This document shows, one piece after another, positions 16,197 to 25,277 of a stretch of DNA of 51,641 nt; the stretch's first letter is position 1, and each line of letters begins with the position of its first letter. A model generated the notes under the pieces. The model ran no database searches and was not told where the DNA came from. It was given only the letters and a program-made list of their open reading frames with translations. The position numbers were made by a program, and so were the translations under genes. This stretch comes from Alphaproteobacteria bacterium (GTDB lineage Bacteria > Pseudomonadota > Alphaproteobacteria > Bin95): contig JAJDYL010000039.1 of the NCBI GenBank assembly GCA_022825195.1, positions 1-51,641 on the forward strand, written 5' to 3'.

Positions 16197-18173
16197 TCAA
16201 GCGTCTCCGGCCCGCCTGCGGAACCAGTCCCCGACGATCTCCTGCGGCGACAGCCCGGCGAAGCGCCTGGGCAGCAGCGGCAGGTAAAGCTCGCGCCAGC
16301 GCTCGGCGGCCGCTTTGGGGTCCCGGTTGAAGCTGCGGCGCTCGATCAGCACCCGCCGGACCTCGGCGCGGCGAGACAGCTCCTCCGGCGCCAGCACGCG
16401 CGGACAGCGCCGGTTCAGGGCGTCCGCGACCCGCTCCGCAACAGCCCGGCAGGCGGGGTCCGGTTCCCGGTTGCCGAACCCTCGAAGCTCGTCGATTTCG
16501 TATCCGTCGACCCGGATGCTGCCCTTGTCGACGCTCTCTGCGGCGGCGAGGCTGAGCGTGGCGCGCGCGCCGCCCGGCGCCCGGACCGAGAACAGGGCCA
16601 GGCGGCCCATGGCCGATCCGTGAATGTAGGACTCGGCGTAGCGCAGGCAGTTCTGCATGTCCCTGCCCTCGGCGCGCACCGCATCGGGGGCCGCGAGGAA
16701 CCGCGCTCCGGCCATCCCGGAGCCGGCGTCCGGACCGGGCGGACCCGGCCATTTCCCACCGATATCGGCGCGTTCGAGAATCCGGACGCGGTGGACGCAG
16801 CGGGCGGCCGCTGCTTCGGTGAGCGCAACCAGTTGCCGGCCCGTCAGTTCGGGCCGGGCGGTCCCGTCGAGCAGCCCGATGAGGGCGAGCATCCCGCAAT
16901 CGACCGGGTCCGGCTCCTCCGGGCCGCCGGGATCGGAGGCGCCCTCCAGGCGGCGGGCCGCAAGGCCGGCCAGGCAATCGGCCGAGATTGCGGCGAGCCC
17001 TTCGACCAGCAGCGCCGGATCGGCGCCGTCCGGGTCGTGGCGGCTCCAGGCGAAGCTGCGGAACGCCAGCACCCCGCCCTCGCGGCGCGTCTTCTCGCCG
17101 CCGCCCATTTCGCCCGCGCGGACGATGGCCTGCACGGCGAACGCGAGTTGCCTGCGCGTCATGGCGCCGTCCCTGACAGCGTGCGCCAGCAGCTCGCCGC
17201 GGTCGCGCGCATTCGCTTCCAGCAGGACGGCGCGGAATTGCGTGTCCCGCCGGTCGCCATAGCGGCCGAGCACGCGCAACAGGCCGGGGCCGGCGCGGTA
17301 TTTCGGCATCCGCCGCGCCACATAGCGCGCCTTCCGGCACTCTTTCAGCCGCCGGCAGCAGAGCAGCCGCTCGGCGACGGCGCGCGCGCTGGCCCGGTTC
17401 TCGTCGATCCGGCCGAGCAGTCGTTCGGCGTCTCCGCTCTCCAGAGCCGCGGCGAACGCCCAGGGATAGTGCTGCAGGAACCACCGCCGGTCCCGTCCGC
17501 CTTCGCGGCCCTGCATGACAAGCGCCGCGCCTTCCAACGTCATCCCGGCCCTGAGGGCCTGCCGCCCCAGCCGGTTCCGGCACTCGTCCACGAAACCGTT
17601 CCAGACCCCCAGCGCTTCGCGTTCTGCGCCTGCCGGATCCTCGACCGTCAGCCGGAGGGCCGCGGCGCTGTCCGGCGCCTCGCCGAGAACCCTCTCCAGG
17701 CATCCAAGCAGGTGCTCCGCCTCGGCCGCCAGCCTTTGTTGCCGCCGCCTGGAGGGCCGGCGGCGGCGCAGCGCATACCGGCGCAGCCGTTTCATCGGCA
17801 ACGGTTTCGTGGTGAGCGCGTCGGCAATGTGGATGTTGGCGGCAAAGGCCCCGGTAACGATGCAGAGATTGCGCCCCGGCCCGCCCTTTCCATTCTCCAG
17901 CAGCCAGGCCGGCAGGACCCGGACCCGGTCGCCGCCGACCGTGTGGCAGGCGGCCGAATGGCGCCGCCATGTCCTGTCTCCCACCGTCTCCGCCAACGGC
18001 CGGCGGGCGGGGTCCGGCCGGGCTCCGTCGAGGACTTCGAGCCCGCTGTCGACGCCCACCAGCAGCTCCAGGGTCCAGCTGTCCGTGCCGGAGACCGGCG
18101 CGCCGGCCGCTTCCCGGGCCTGCCGGTAAACCATTGCGAGCGAAGGGTCGATCACCGGCCCCGAGTCGGGCAT
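16197..18173 (-). CDS. PcfJ-like domain protein
   Basis: 658 residues from the ATG at 18173, which has GGGAGGCGG 5 bases upstream; earlier in-frame ATGs are poorer. The C-terminal region from about 502 to 590 has the PcfJ pattern: EGRDMQNCLRYAESYIHGS with a central Cys, a strand of LALFSVR, then EIDELRGFGNREPD. PcfJ-like proteins are found on plasmids, phages and genomic islands and their biochemical role is not established. The first 450 residues are arginine-rich helices without a recognised domain, with a very basic patch at about 150-165. A CATAAT box at 18240-18235 on the reverse strand could be its -10 element. The region between this gene and the SDR gene (180 bases) must hold two divergent promoters. 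Confidence 0.7.
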   Translation of the reverse strand: MPDSGPVIDPSLAMVYRQAREAAGAPVSGTDSWTLELLVGVDSGLEVLDGARPDPARRPLAETVGDRTWRRHSAACHTVGGDRVRVLPAWLLENGKGGPGRNLCIVTGAFAANIHIADALTTKPLPMKRLRRYALRRRRPSRRRQQRLAAEAEHLLGCLERVLGEAPDSAAALRLTVEDPAGAEREALGVWNGFVDECRNRLGRQALRAGMTLEGAALVMQGREGGRDRRWFLQHYPWAFAAALESGDAERLLGRIDENRASARAVAERLLCCRRLKECRKARYVARRMPKYRAGPGLLRVLGRYGDRRDTQFRAVLLEANARDRGELLAHAVRDGAMTRRQLAFAVQAIVRAGEMGGGEKTRREGGVLAFRSFAWSRHDPDGADPALLVEGLAAISADCLAGLAARRLEGASDPGGPEEPDPVDCGMLALIGLLDGTARPELTGRQLVALTEAAAARCVHRVRILERADIGGKWPGPPGPDAGSGMAGARFLAAPDAVRAEGRDMQNCLRYAESYIHGSAMGRLALFSVRAPGGARATLSLAAAESVDKGSIRVDGYEIDELRGFGNREPDPACRAVAERVADALNRRCPRVLAPEELSRRAEVRRVLIERRSFNRDPKAAAERWRELYLPLLPRRFAGLSPQEIVGDWFRRRAGDA

Positions 18174-18353
18174 GAGCCGCCTCCCGTTCGTGCCGCCGCC
18201 GGAAGACCTGCGGCGGGCCCGGCCTCTGCGGATCATTATGCCACGGCGGCCGCATCCCGGAGAGGCCGCGGTCCCGATGCGTCATGGCGGACCGGCGGAC
18301 GGCTCGGCTATAGTCCGTCCGCCTGACATTCCCACCGCGCGAAGGAACCGCCC

Positions 18354-19145
18354 ATGCGCCTCGAAAACAAGGTCGCCATCGTCACCCGAGCCGGACAGGG
18401 GATCGGCAAGGCCATTGCCGCCCGCTTCGTGCGCGAGGGCGCGAAGGTGGTGCTCTCCGATATCGACGGGGCCAGGGCGGAATCCGCCGCGCGCGCCATC
18501 TCGAACGATTCGGCGGTGGCCTCGGCGACCGCCTGCGACGTGACCCGTTCCGGCGAGCTCAGGGACATGGTGGCGCTCGCCGTCGAGCGCTACGGGCGGC
18601 TCGACATCGCGGTCGCCAATGCCGGCATCGGCATCGAGGCGGATTTCCTCGAACTGGAGGAAGCCGACTTCGACCGGGTGATGCGCGTCAATGTCAACGG
18701 CGTCATGCTGACGGTCCAGGCGGCCGCGCGCCAGATGGTGGCGCAGGGCGGCGGCGGGTCCATCGTCACGATCGGCTCCATCGCCGGCAAGCGCGTCATC
18801 CCGACCCACATTCCCTATTGCACCAGCAAGGCGGCGGTGAACCTGATGACGGCCGGCATGGCGCTGGCGCTCGTCGACAAGGGCATCCGCGTCAACGCCG
18901 TCGGCCCCGGCTCCACCAACACCGAGCTCATGCGCGACATGGTGTTCTCCTCGCCGGAGGCGCGCCGCACCGTCATGTCGCGCACGCCCATCGGACGCCC
19001 GGCCGAGCCCGACGAGATCGCCTCCGTCGCGCTCTTCCTCGCGAGCGATGACTCCTCCTATGTCACCGGGCAGGTGATCTTCGCCGAGGGCGGACGGCTG
19101 CCGCTGATGTACACGGTCCCGGTGGATGAGGAGGTGGTGGGATGA
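18354..19145 (+). CDS. SDR family oxidoreductase with altered cofactor motif
   Basis: 263 residues, classical short-chain dehydrogenase/reductase. Catalytic S141 (TIGSIAG), Y154 and K158 (PYCTSK) are present, as are VANAG and the PG-motif in VNAVGPGSTNTEL. The dinucleotide loop reads TRAGQGIG at 11-18: the first glycine of TGxxxGxG is Arg (CGA codon, one base from GGA). Asp37-like D in LSDIDG points to NAD. The tail LPLMYTVPVDEEVVG is longer than usual. Oxidises or reduces a small alcohol or ketone. Its stop overlaps the start of the next SDR gene (ATGA), so they are coupled and may act on one pathway. Confidence 0.9.
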   Translation: MRLENKVAIVTRAGQGIGKAIAARFVREGAKVVLSDIDGARAESAARAISNDSAVASATACDVTRSGELRDMVALAVERYGRLDIAVANAGIGIEADFLELEEADFDRVMRVNVNGVMLTVQAAARQMVAQGGGGSIVTIGSIAGKRVIPTHIPYCTSKAAVNLMTAGMALALVDKGIRVNAVGPGSTNTELMRDMVFSSPEARRTVMSRTPIGRPAEPDEIASVALFLASDDSSYVTGQVIFAEGGRLPLMYTVPVDEEVVG

Positions 19146-19900
19146 TCGTTCCCAAGGGCCTGCTGGACGGCCATGTCGCCGTCATCACCGGCGGCGGCTC
19201 CGGCATCGGGCGGGGCACGGCGCATGTGCTGGCGGAAGCGGGCGCTCGGGTCGCGGTCGTGGACATGGACGGCGCGAAGGCCGAGGCGGTCGCCGGCGAA
19301 ATCGGCCCGGCGGCGCGGGCCTACCCGGTGGACGTCACCGATGCGGACGCCTGCCAGGCGCTCGCCGGCAGGGTGCATATCGAGATCGGCCCGGCCTCGA
19401 TCCTCTTCAACAATGCCGGCATCGTGCGCCGGGCGGGGCTTTCCTCCAACACCGCGCGGCAGGACTGGGAAGACACCATCGCGGTCAATGTGAACGCCCT
19501 GTTCTACATGACCCACGCCTTCCTGGAGCAGTTGAAGGCAACGAAGGGCCGGATCGTCAACACCGGCTCGATCCAGTCCCATGTCCACACGCCCAACTCG
19601 GTCGTCTATACGACCTCCAAGGGCGCGGTGAAGAATTTCACGGTGGGGCTGGCGGCCGAGCTCGGGCCGTTCGGCGTCCGGGTCAACGCGGTCGCGCCCG
19701 GCCTCATCTTCACGCCGATCAACGAGGAAGGCATCCAGAAGAAGCCGGAAGCGCTGGAGCGGATGATGCGCCATATCCCGATGGGCCGCCACGGCACGCC
19801 GGAGGACATCGCCGGCCCGGTGCTCTTCCTGGTCTCGGACCTGGCCCGGTATGTCACCGGCGTCACCATCGCCGCCGACGGCGGCTACCTGACCGTCTGA
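19142..19900 (+). CDS. SDR family oxidoreductase
   Basis: 252 residues. Intact TGGGSGIG at 16-23, FNNAG at 89-93, catalytic S143, Y156 and K160 (YTTSK), and ARYVTGVTIAADGGYLTV as the usual C-terminal end. An aspartate after the second strand (VVDMDG) favours NAD over NADP. Translationally coupled to the preceding SDR, and followed after 25 bases by the EthD-domain gene. The pair may interconvert a hydroxyl and a keto group at two steps or form a heteromeric enzyme; the substrate cannot be told. Confidence 0.92.
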   Translation: MIVPKGLLDGHVAVITGGGSGIGRGTAHVLAEAGARVAVVDMDGAKAEAVAGEIGPAARAYPVDVTDADACQALAGRVHIEIGPASILFNNAGIVRRAGLSSNTARQDWEDTIAVNVNALFYMTHAFLEQLKATKGRIVNTGSIQSHVHTPNSVVYTTSKGAVKNFTVGLAAELGPFGVRVNAVAPGLIFTPINEEGIQKKPEALERMMRHIPMGRHGTPEDIAGPVLFLVSDLARYVTGVTIAADGGYLTV

Positions 19901-19925
19901 GCGTGGAACGGAGAAAGGACCGGCC

Positions 19926-20600
19926 ATGACCGTCAAGGCCGCCATCGTCTTCAAGCGCAGGCCCGGCATGGAGCTGGAGGCGTTCCGCTCCTACTGGCTG
20001 AACGAGCATCCCAGGGCCGTGCTGAAGATGCCGGGCCTCGTGCGCTATTGCCAGAACCACCCGCTGCCGGGCGGCTACGCCAAGGGCGAGCTCGCCTGCG
20101 ACGGCGTGGCCGAGACTTGGTGGGAGGACATGGAGACGCTCCGGCGCAATGCCGCCCTGCCGGAGTTCCGGGCGCTCTGCGAGGACGAGGCGCGCTTCAT
20201 CGACCGGGACAGCATGGCGACCCTGCTGGTCGAGGAGCATGTCATCGTGGACGGCGAGCGGCCCGCGGACGGCGTGAAGAACATCGAGCTCATCCGGCGC
20301 AGGCCCGGCATGGAGGTTTCCGCCTTCCAGGAGTACTGGCGCGGCACCCACGGACCCGTCGCCGCCGGTATCGCGCAGATACGCCGCTATGTGCAGAACC
20401 ATGTCCGCCCCGGCGCCTACCGGGACGGCAGGCAGCCGGCGCTGGACGGCCTCGCGATCACCTGGTTCGACGACACCGGCGCCATGCGCGCCTCGGCCGC
20501 TTCGGATGCCTACGCCGCCACCCGCGCCGACGAGGCCGCCTTCATCGACGAGGCCCGCCTCGCCTTCGTGGTGACGAAGGAGCATGTCATCAAGGGGTGA
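19926..20600 (+). CDS. Tandem EthD-domain protein
   Basis: 224 residues built from two copies of the EthD ferredoxin-like fold, about 1-110 and 115-224. Each starts with the same pattern: FKRRPGMELEAFRSYW and IRRRPGMEVSAFQEYW, followed by H/GP and a VRYCQNH or IRRYVQNH strand. EthD domains are known from alkyl-ether degradation and quinone or polyketide-modifying enzymes, where a His often matters (EHP and THGP here). The start has a GAAAGGA site upstream. Lies 25 bases after the SDR pair and probably serves the same pathway. A single-chain dimer is the likely form. Confidence 0.82.
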   Translation: MTVKAAIVFKRRPGMELEAFRSYWLNEHPRAVLKMPGLVRYCQNHPLPGGYAKGELACDGVAETWWEDMETLRRNAALPEFRALCEDEARFIDRDSMATLLVEEHVIVDGERPADGVKNIELIRRRPGMEVSAFQEYWRGTHGPVAAGIAQIRRYVQNHVRPGAYRDGRQPALDGLAITWFDDTGAMRASAASDAYAATRADEAAFIDEARLAFVVTKEHVIKG

Positions 20601-20635
20601 CCGACCCCGGCCGCCGGAGGGGAAGGGCGGACCTG

Positions 20636-21121
20636 CTACTGACGGTCGGACAGCGACGAGCCGCGCCAGTCCGGGTCCGGTTCGCGCGGTTCCGGGACGA
20701 GCCCGGCGCGCCGGATCGCCTCGACGGCGCAATACTCGTCCTTCTCCGACGTGTCGCCGCTGACGCCCACGGCCCCGACGGTCACGCCCTCGGCATCCTC
20801 GACCAGCACGCCGCCCGGCACCGGCACGAAGCGCCCGTCCGACGCTGCCGCCAGCGCGGCCTGGAAGGCCGGGCGGGCCGCCAGCCGGTCCCGGATGAGG
20901 CGGCTGGAAATGCCCATGCCGAGCGCGCCCCAGGCCTTGCCGAAGGCGATATCGAAGCGCAGCAGGCCCGATCCGTCTTCCGACTGCATGGCGATCGGCC
21001 TGCCGCCCGCATCGAGCGCGACGACCGTGAGCGGCAGCATGCCGGCCTCGCGCCCGAGCCTGAGCGCCTCCGTCACGATGGCATTGGCCTCGGCCAGCGA
21101 CAGACTTGTTTGCAGGCGCAT
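20636..21121 (-). CDS. GlcG/HbpS-like (DUF336) protein
   Basis: 161 residues from an ATG preceded by GGGAGG. Typical GlcG/HbpS features: LSLAEANAIVTEALRLGREAGMLPLTVVALDAGGRPIAM (in parts) at the N-terminus, a middle with FGKAWGALGMG, and VPVPGGVLVEDAEGVTVGAVGVSGDTSEKDE (in parts) near the end. Members bind haem or cobalamin, or act as accessory proteins in glycolate, diol and aromatic metabolism. Faces the EthD gene convergently and the DUF1326 gene divergently. No signal peptide, so cytosolic. Confidence 0.85.
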   Translation of the reverse strand: MRLQTSLSLAEANAIVTEALRLGREAGMLPLTVVALDAGGRPIAMQSEDGSGLLRFDIAFGKAWGALGMGISSRLIRDRLAARPAFQAALAAASDGRFVPVPGGVLVEDAEGVTVGAVGVSGDTSEKDEYCAVEAIRRAGLVPEPREPDPDWRGSSLSDRQ

Positions 21122-21252
21122 GGGGTCCTCCCTTCCTTGCTTGCCGGGTCCGGCAGCTACCCCGCCCCGCCGCCGGCCGCAATGCCCGTTGCGCCTCCCG
21201 CCCGCTATCCCGTAGCATCCACGCTGAGATTGCGGCACTGAGGGAGGCTCTC

Positions 21253-21900
21253 ATGCCGGATACGCCGAACTGGCACATTGTGGGCGACTGGTTCGACAAT
21301 TGCAGTTGCGCCATTGCCTGCCCCTGCACCTTCGCGCAGGCCCCGGACAACGAGTTCTGCGAGTCGGTGCTCTTCTGGCACGTCCGGCAGGGGCATTACG
21401 GGGACACGGTCCTGGACGACCTTGCCTTCGTGCGGGTCGGCCGCTGGGAAGGCGACCTGTGGGCCGGCAGGGTCAAGGGCGAAGCCGGGCTCTTCATCGA
21501 CGACCGCGCCGACGACGCCCAGGCAGAGGCCCTGACGGCCATCATCGGCGGGCGCGCCGGCGGCTTCCCCGGCAAGGTCGCCGCGCTCTTCACCGAGGGC
21601 CGGAAGCTGCGCGGCGCCGAGCGGGCGAAAATTTCCTTCGAGATCACGCCCGACCAGTCGCGCTGGGGGGTGGACATTGCCGGCAAGGTCACGGCCTGGG
21701 CCGAGGCGCTGACCGGCCCGACCAGCAATCCCGGCGAATATCCGCGCCTCGCCAATGCGCCGGGCTCGGAAACCGGGCCGGGGCCGCAGCTCGTCACCTG
21801 GGGGAAGGCGACCGTGTGCAAGGTCGACGCCTTCGGCTTCGAATTCTCCTGGGATGTAAATTCCGCCAAGCACATCCCGTTCGACTGGACGGGCCCGTAG
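21253..21900 (+). CDS. DUF1326 domain protein
   Basis: 215 residues; the ATG at 21253 follows GGGAGG by 7 bases. The N-terminus has a cysteine cluster, C17, C19, C23 and C25 in DNCSCAIACPC, likely a metal or redox site, followed by the HVRQGHYGD and FIDDRA stretches I associate with DUF1326. The C-terminus repeats an aromatic strand motif ending FEFSWDVNSAKHIPFDW. Function unknown. Its stop codon at 21898-21900 is immediately followed by the reverse-strand stop of the convergent cyclodeaminase-family gene, leaving no intergenic base. Confidence 0.82.
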   Translation: MPDTPNWHIVGDWFDNCSCAIACPCTFAQAPDNEFCESVLFWHVRQGHYGDTVLDDLAFVRVGRWEGDLWAGRVKGEAGLFIDDRADDAQAEALTAIIGGRAGGFPGKVAALFTEGRKLRGAERAKISFEITPDQSRWGVDIAGKVTAWAEALTGPTSNPGEYPRLANAPGSETGPGPQLVTWGKATVCKVDAFGFEFSWDVNSAKHIPFDWTGP

Positions 21901-22923
21901 CTACCCGGCGGGACCGGGCAGCATCGTCCCGACGCCGCTGCGTTCGGCCCGGTTCAGGGCCTCGACCGCCACCGCCAGGTCCTCCAGCGCAATGCCGAGA
22001 TTGAACACCATGATCCTCTGCGCGTCGGAGGTTCGCGCCCCCTTGCCGTGCGCAACCAGCTCCGCAACCGTGGCGTCCACCCGGGTCACCGCCGGGAACT
22101 TCCCTTCATTGCGGCGCGCATCCTCGATCTGCCCGTAATCGTCGGTCAGCACGAGGTCCATCGCCCGGATCGCCTCGTCGGTGACATAGCTGTCATAGTC
22201 GATGGTGACGACCAGCGCGCCCCGGCCGATCCAGTCCGGCCGGACGACCGGTCTGCGGTCCTTCTGGATCGGCCCGCCCGTCACCAGCACGTCCGAGTTC
22301 CGGGCGACCTCTTCGGGGCCGCTCATGCCCGCGATCGAGGCGAAGCCGAACCGTCCGGCCATCTCCGCGGCGAAGCGCTCCTGGCGTTCGGGAACGATGT
22401 CGTAGCAGACGCAGGCGTCGAATTGCGGCCGGACGGCATGGACCGCCTCCAGATGGGCGCGCGCCTGCAGGCCGCAGCCCAGAATGCCCAGCGTGCGGTC
22501 GCCCGCCTTCGCCAGGTGCCCGATGACCAGCCCGGAGGCGGCGGCGGTGCGCCGGCCGGTGATCCACTCCGCGTCCATGACGGCGCGCATCCGGCCGGTC
22601 GCGTCCTCGGTCAGGATGTAGAGCCCCTGGATGTAGGGAAGGCCGATATCGGGATTGCCCGGGTCGCCGCTCTGCCACTTGCAGCCGGCATAGCCGAGCG
22701 CCGGGCTGGCGCTGACCATCGAGCTGTAGAAGCGCGGGCCACCGCGGTGGAAGAAGATCTTGGGCGGCATCGTCACCCCGCCCGCCGCCTTCGCCCGGAA
22801 CGCGGCTTCCAGGATGTCGACGATCTCGCCCATCCCGAGGCCGAGCGCGTCGAGGTCGGCCCCGGACAGGAAACGAAGGGAGCTGCGGGTTTCCACCGCC
22901 GGACCTCCTCGCCCGCCCGTCAC
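21901..22923 (-). CDS. Ornithine cyclodeaminase/mu-crystallin family protein
   Basis: 340 residues. NAD(P)-binding Rossmann loop GILGCGLQARAHLEAV (about 154-169), and the family segment KWQSGDPGNPDIGLPYIQG in the place of the usual ornithine-site stretch. TAAASGLVIGHLAK precedes the Rossmann fold. Members include ornithine cyclodeaminase, alanine dehydrogenase, imine reductases and lysine cyclodeaminase. Starts from a GTG at 22923 that overlaps the coxL-like stop as GTGA, so it is the last gene of the molybdenum-hydroxylase operon. A reductase for an imine or keto product of the hydroxylase would make sense (inference). Confidence 0.88.
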   Translation of the reverse strand: MTGGRGGPAVETRSSLRFLSGADLDALGLGMGEIVDILEAAFRAKAAGGVTMPPKIFFHRGGPRFYSSMVSASPALGYAGCKWQSGDPGNPDIGLPYIQGLYILTEDATGRMRAVMDAEWITGRRTAAASGLVIGHLAKAGDRTLGILGCGLQARAHLEAVHAVRPQFDACVCYDIVPERQERFAAEMAGRFGFASIAGMSGPEEVARNSDVLVTGGPIQKDRRPVVRPDWIGRGALVVTIDYDSYVTDEAIRAMDLVLTDDYGQIEDARRNEGKFPAVTRVDATVAELVAHGKGARTSDAQRIMVFNLGIALEDLAVAVEALNRAERSGVGTMLPGPAG

Positions 22924-25277
22924 GCCCCGGCGGCGAGCGCGTGCAGGATCGATTCCGGCGTGATCGGCAGGCTGTCGACCTGCGCGCCGAGCGGCCTGAG
23001 GGCGTCGTTCACCGCCAGCAGGACGGCCGCGGGCGCCCCGACCGTGCCGGCCTCGCCCGCCCCCTTGGTGCCGAGCGCCGTGCCCTCCAGCGGGGTTTCG
23101 ACATGGCCGACATGGATGTCCGGCATCTCCGCCGCCATCGGGACCAGATAGTCGGCGAAGGTCGCGTTCAGCATCTGCCCCTCCTCGTCATGGCGGCACT
23201 CCTCGAACAGCGCCCCGCCGATCCCCTGCACGACGCCGCCCCTGATCTGCTCCTCGACCAGCAGCGGGTTGACGATCCGCCCGCAATCCTCGACCACCCA
23301 GTGTTCGAGGAGGCGCACTTCGCCGGTCTCCGGATCGACCTCCAGCCACGAGCCCTGCACCCCGTTGGCGAGCGCGAACGGGACGGCGTCGGGGACATAG
23401 TGCCGGGTGACGGCCAGTTCGGGCTGCACCCCCGGCGGCAGCGTGTCGTGGCGGAAATGCCCGATGCGCCCGATCTCGGCGAGCGCGATCCGGGCCTCCC
23501 CCGTCGCCCGGTCAGAGACCGCGCCGCCCGCAAGGTCGAGGTCCGCCGGGTCCGCCTGGAGGATCGAGCCGGCCAGTTCGAGGATGTTCTCCCGCAAGCC
23601 CTGCGCCGCCCGCCAGACGGCCTCGCCGCCGATGGTCAGCCCGCGCGAGGCCCAGGCGCCGCCGCCATGGGGGGTGAGCGAGGTGTCGCCGCCCACCACG
23701 GCGACATCCTGCGGCGCGACGCCCAGGCGGTCGGCGACGATCTGGGCGAGCGCGCTGTGGGTTCCCTGCCCGATTTCGATGACCGAGGTGACGCAGCGCA
23801 CCGCGCCCGAGGGCTCCAGCCGGACGGTCGCGCCGTCCTGGGTGCTGATGCGCGCCCCGGCCGGGCCGTAGCGCTCCGGGCCGATGGAGGTCATTTCGAG
23901 GAAGGTCGCAACCCCGATGCCGCGATGGATTCCGCGCCCGCGCAGGGCCGCCTGTTCGGCGCGGAGCGCGCCGTAGTCCATCATCGCAGCCAGCCTGTCG
24001 AGGCAGGCCCGGAGGCTGAGCCTCCCGATCCCGATGCCGCCCGGCGTGCGGACCGGACAGGCCTCGTCGGTCCAGTAGTTGCGCCGGCGCATGTCCACCG
24101 GGTCGATGCCGGCGGCATGGGCCGCCCGGTCGAGAAGCTGCTCGGTCACCGCGCAGGCGATCGGCTGCCCGACCGCGCGGTACATGCCCGAGGGCGGCTT
24201 GTTCTGGAAGGCGACGCGGAGCCGGCCCTCATAATGCTCGTTGGCGTAGGGTCCGCCGGCCATCGTGATCGTCATCATGCCCTCGTTGATCGGCGGGCGG
24301 CCGTAGGAGCCGTAGGCGCCGAGCGAGGACAGCGCGTCCACGGAAAGCCCCCGGATGCCGCCGTCTTCGCCGACGCCGAGCCGCGCGCTCACCCTCTGGT
24401 CCCGGGCCTGCACGTCGCTGACGAAGGATTCCAGGCGGTCGGCGACATATTTGACCGGCCGGCCCAGCAGCTTGCTGACGGCGGAGACCGCGATCTCCTC
24501 GCCATAGATGTGGAGCTTGATGCCGAACCCGCCGCCGATATCGGGCGTCACGACGCGGACCAGATGTTCGGGAATGCCGAGATGGCGCGACAGCGTGTCC
24601 TGCTGGTGCCACGGCGCCTGGTGGCCGCCATGGACCGTGAGCCTGCCTTCGCCCGGATCGTAGTCGGCGATCACGGCTCTCGGTTCGAGCGGCACGCCCG
24701 TGTGGCGCGCAAAGGAGAAATCGCCTTCCACCACATGCGCCGCCCCGGCAAGCGCGGCCTCCGCGTCCCCGGCCCGGATCGCGGCGGCGTAGGAAAGATT
24801 GCTGCCGAGCTCGGGATGGACCGGCGCGGCGTCCTCGTCGAGCGTGCGGTCGCGAACGGCCGCGGCCGGCAACGGCTCCCATTCGACGACGACCCCGGCC
24901 GCGGCGTCCTCCGCCTCGGCCCGGCTTGCGGCGACCACCGCGGCGACGGGCTCGCCCTGCCAGACGGCGCGGTCCACCGCGACGGCGTGCTGCGGCGGCG
25001 AGACCATCGTCGGCAGGTTGTCCATCAGGCCCTGCCAGGGCGTGCAGACCCGGGCGATGTCCGCGCCGGTGAACACGCGCGCGCCCGGCACGGCGGCCAG
25101 CGCCGGCCCCGGATTGATCTTCACGATGCGCGCATGCGCGTGCGGGCTCCTCACGAACGCCAGGTGGAGCAGGCCCGGAAACCGGAGATCGTCGGTATAT
25201 GTCCCGCGCCCGAAGGCGAGCCGCCGCGCGCCGCTGCGCGGCAGGGGCCGCCCGACGGCGCCCGGCGGGTCAGCCAC
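22920..25277 (-). CDS. Molybdenum hydroxylase large subunit (CoxL/xanthine dehydrogenase family)
   Basis: 785 residues from a GTG at 25277. Molybdopterin-cytosine-dinucleotide-binding subunit: GGFGIKLHIYGEE (about 265), the conserved catalytic Glu742 in GTKGAGEAG, and an IGQGTHSALAQI loop. The position that in true form I CO dehydrogenase carries the AYxCSFR loop reads SGMYRAVGQ (about 362-370), without cysteine, so this is not a CO dehydrogenase. It should hydroxylate an aldehyde, N-heterocycle or similar carbon. Overlaps coxS by 8 bases and the next gene by 4, giving a coupled operon. Confidence 0.92.
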   Translation of the reverse strand: MADPPGAVGRPLPRSGARRLAFGRGTYTDDLRFPGLLHLAFVRSPHAHARIVKINPGPALAAVPGARVFTGADIARVCTPWQGLMDNLPTMVSPPQHAVAVDRAVWQGEPVAAVVAASRAEAEDAAAGVVVEWEPLPAAAVRDRTLDEDAAPVHPELGSNLSYAAAIRAGDAEAALAGAAHVVEGDFSFARHTGVPLEPRAVIADYDPGEGRLTVHGGHQAPWHQQDTLSRHLGIPEHLVRVVTPDIGGGFGIKLHIYGEEIAVSAVSKLLGRPVKYVADRLESFVSDVQARDQRVSARLGVGEDGGIRGLSVDALSSLGAYGSYGRPPINEGMMTITMAGGPYANEHYEGRLRVAFQNKPPSGMYRAVGQPIACAVTEQLLDRAAHAAGIDPVDMRRRNYWTDEACPVRTPGGIGIGRLSLRACLDRLAAMMDYGALRAEQAALRGRGIHRGIGVATFLEMTSIGPERYGPAGARISTQDGATVRLEPSGAVRCVTSVIEIGQGTHSALAQIVADRLGVAPQDVAVVGGDTSLTPHGGGAWASRGLTIGGEAVWRAAQGLRENILELAGSILQADPADLDLAGGAVSDRATGEARIALAEIGRIGHFRHDTLPPGVQPELAVTRHYVPDAVPFALANGVQGSWLEVDPETGEVRLLEHWVVEDCGRIVNPLLVEEQIRGGVVQGIGGALFEECRHDEEGQMLNATFADYLVPMAAEMPDIHVGHVETPLEGTALGTKGAGEAGTVGAPAAVLLAVNDALRPLGAQVDSLPITPESILHALAAGA

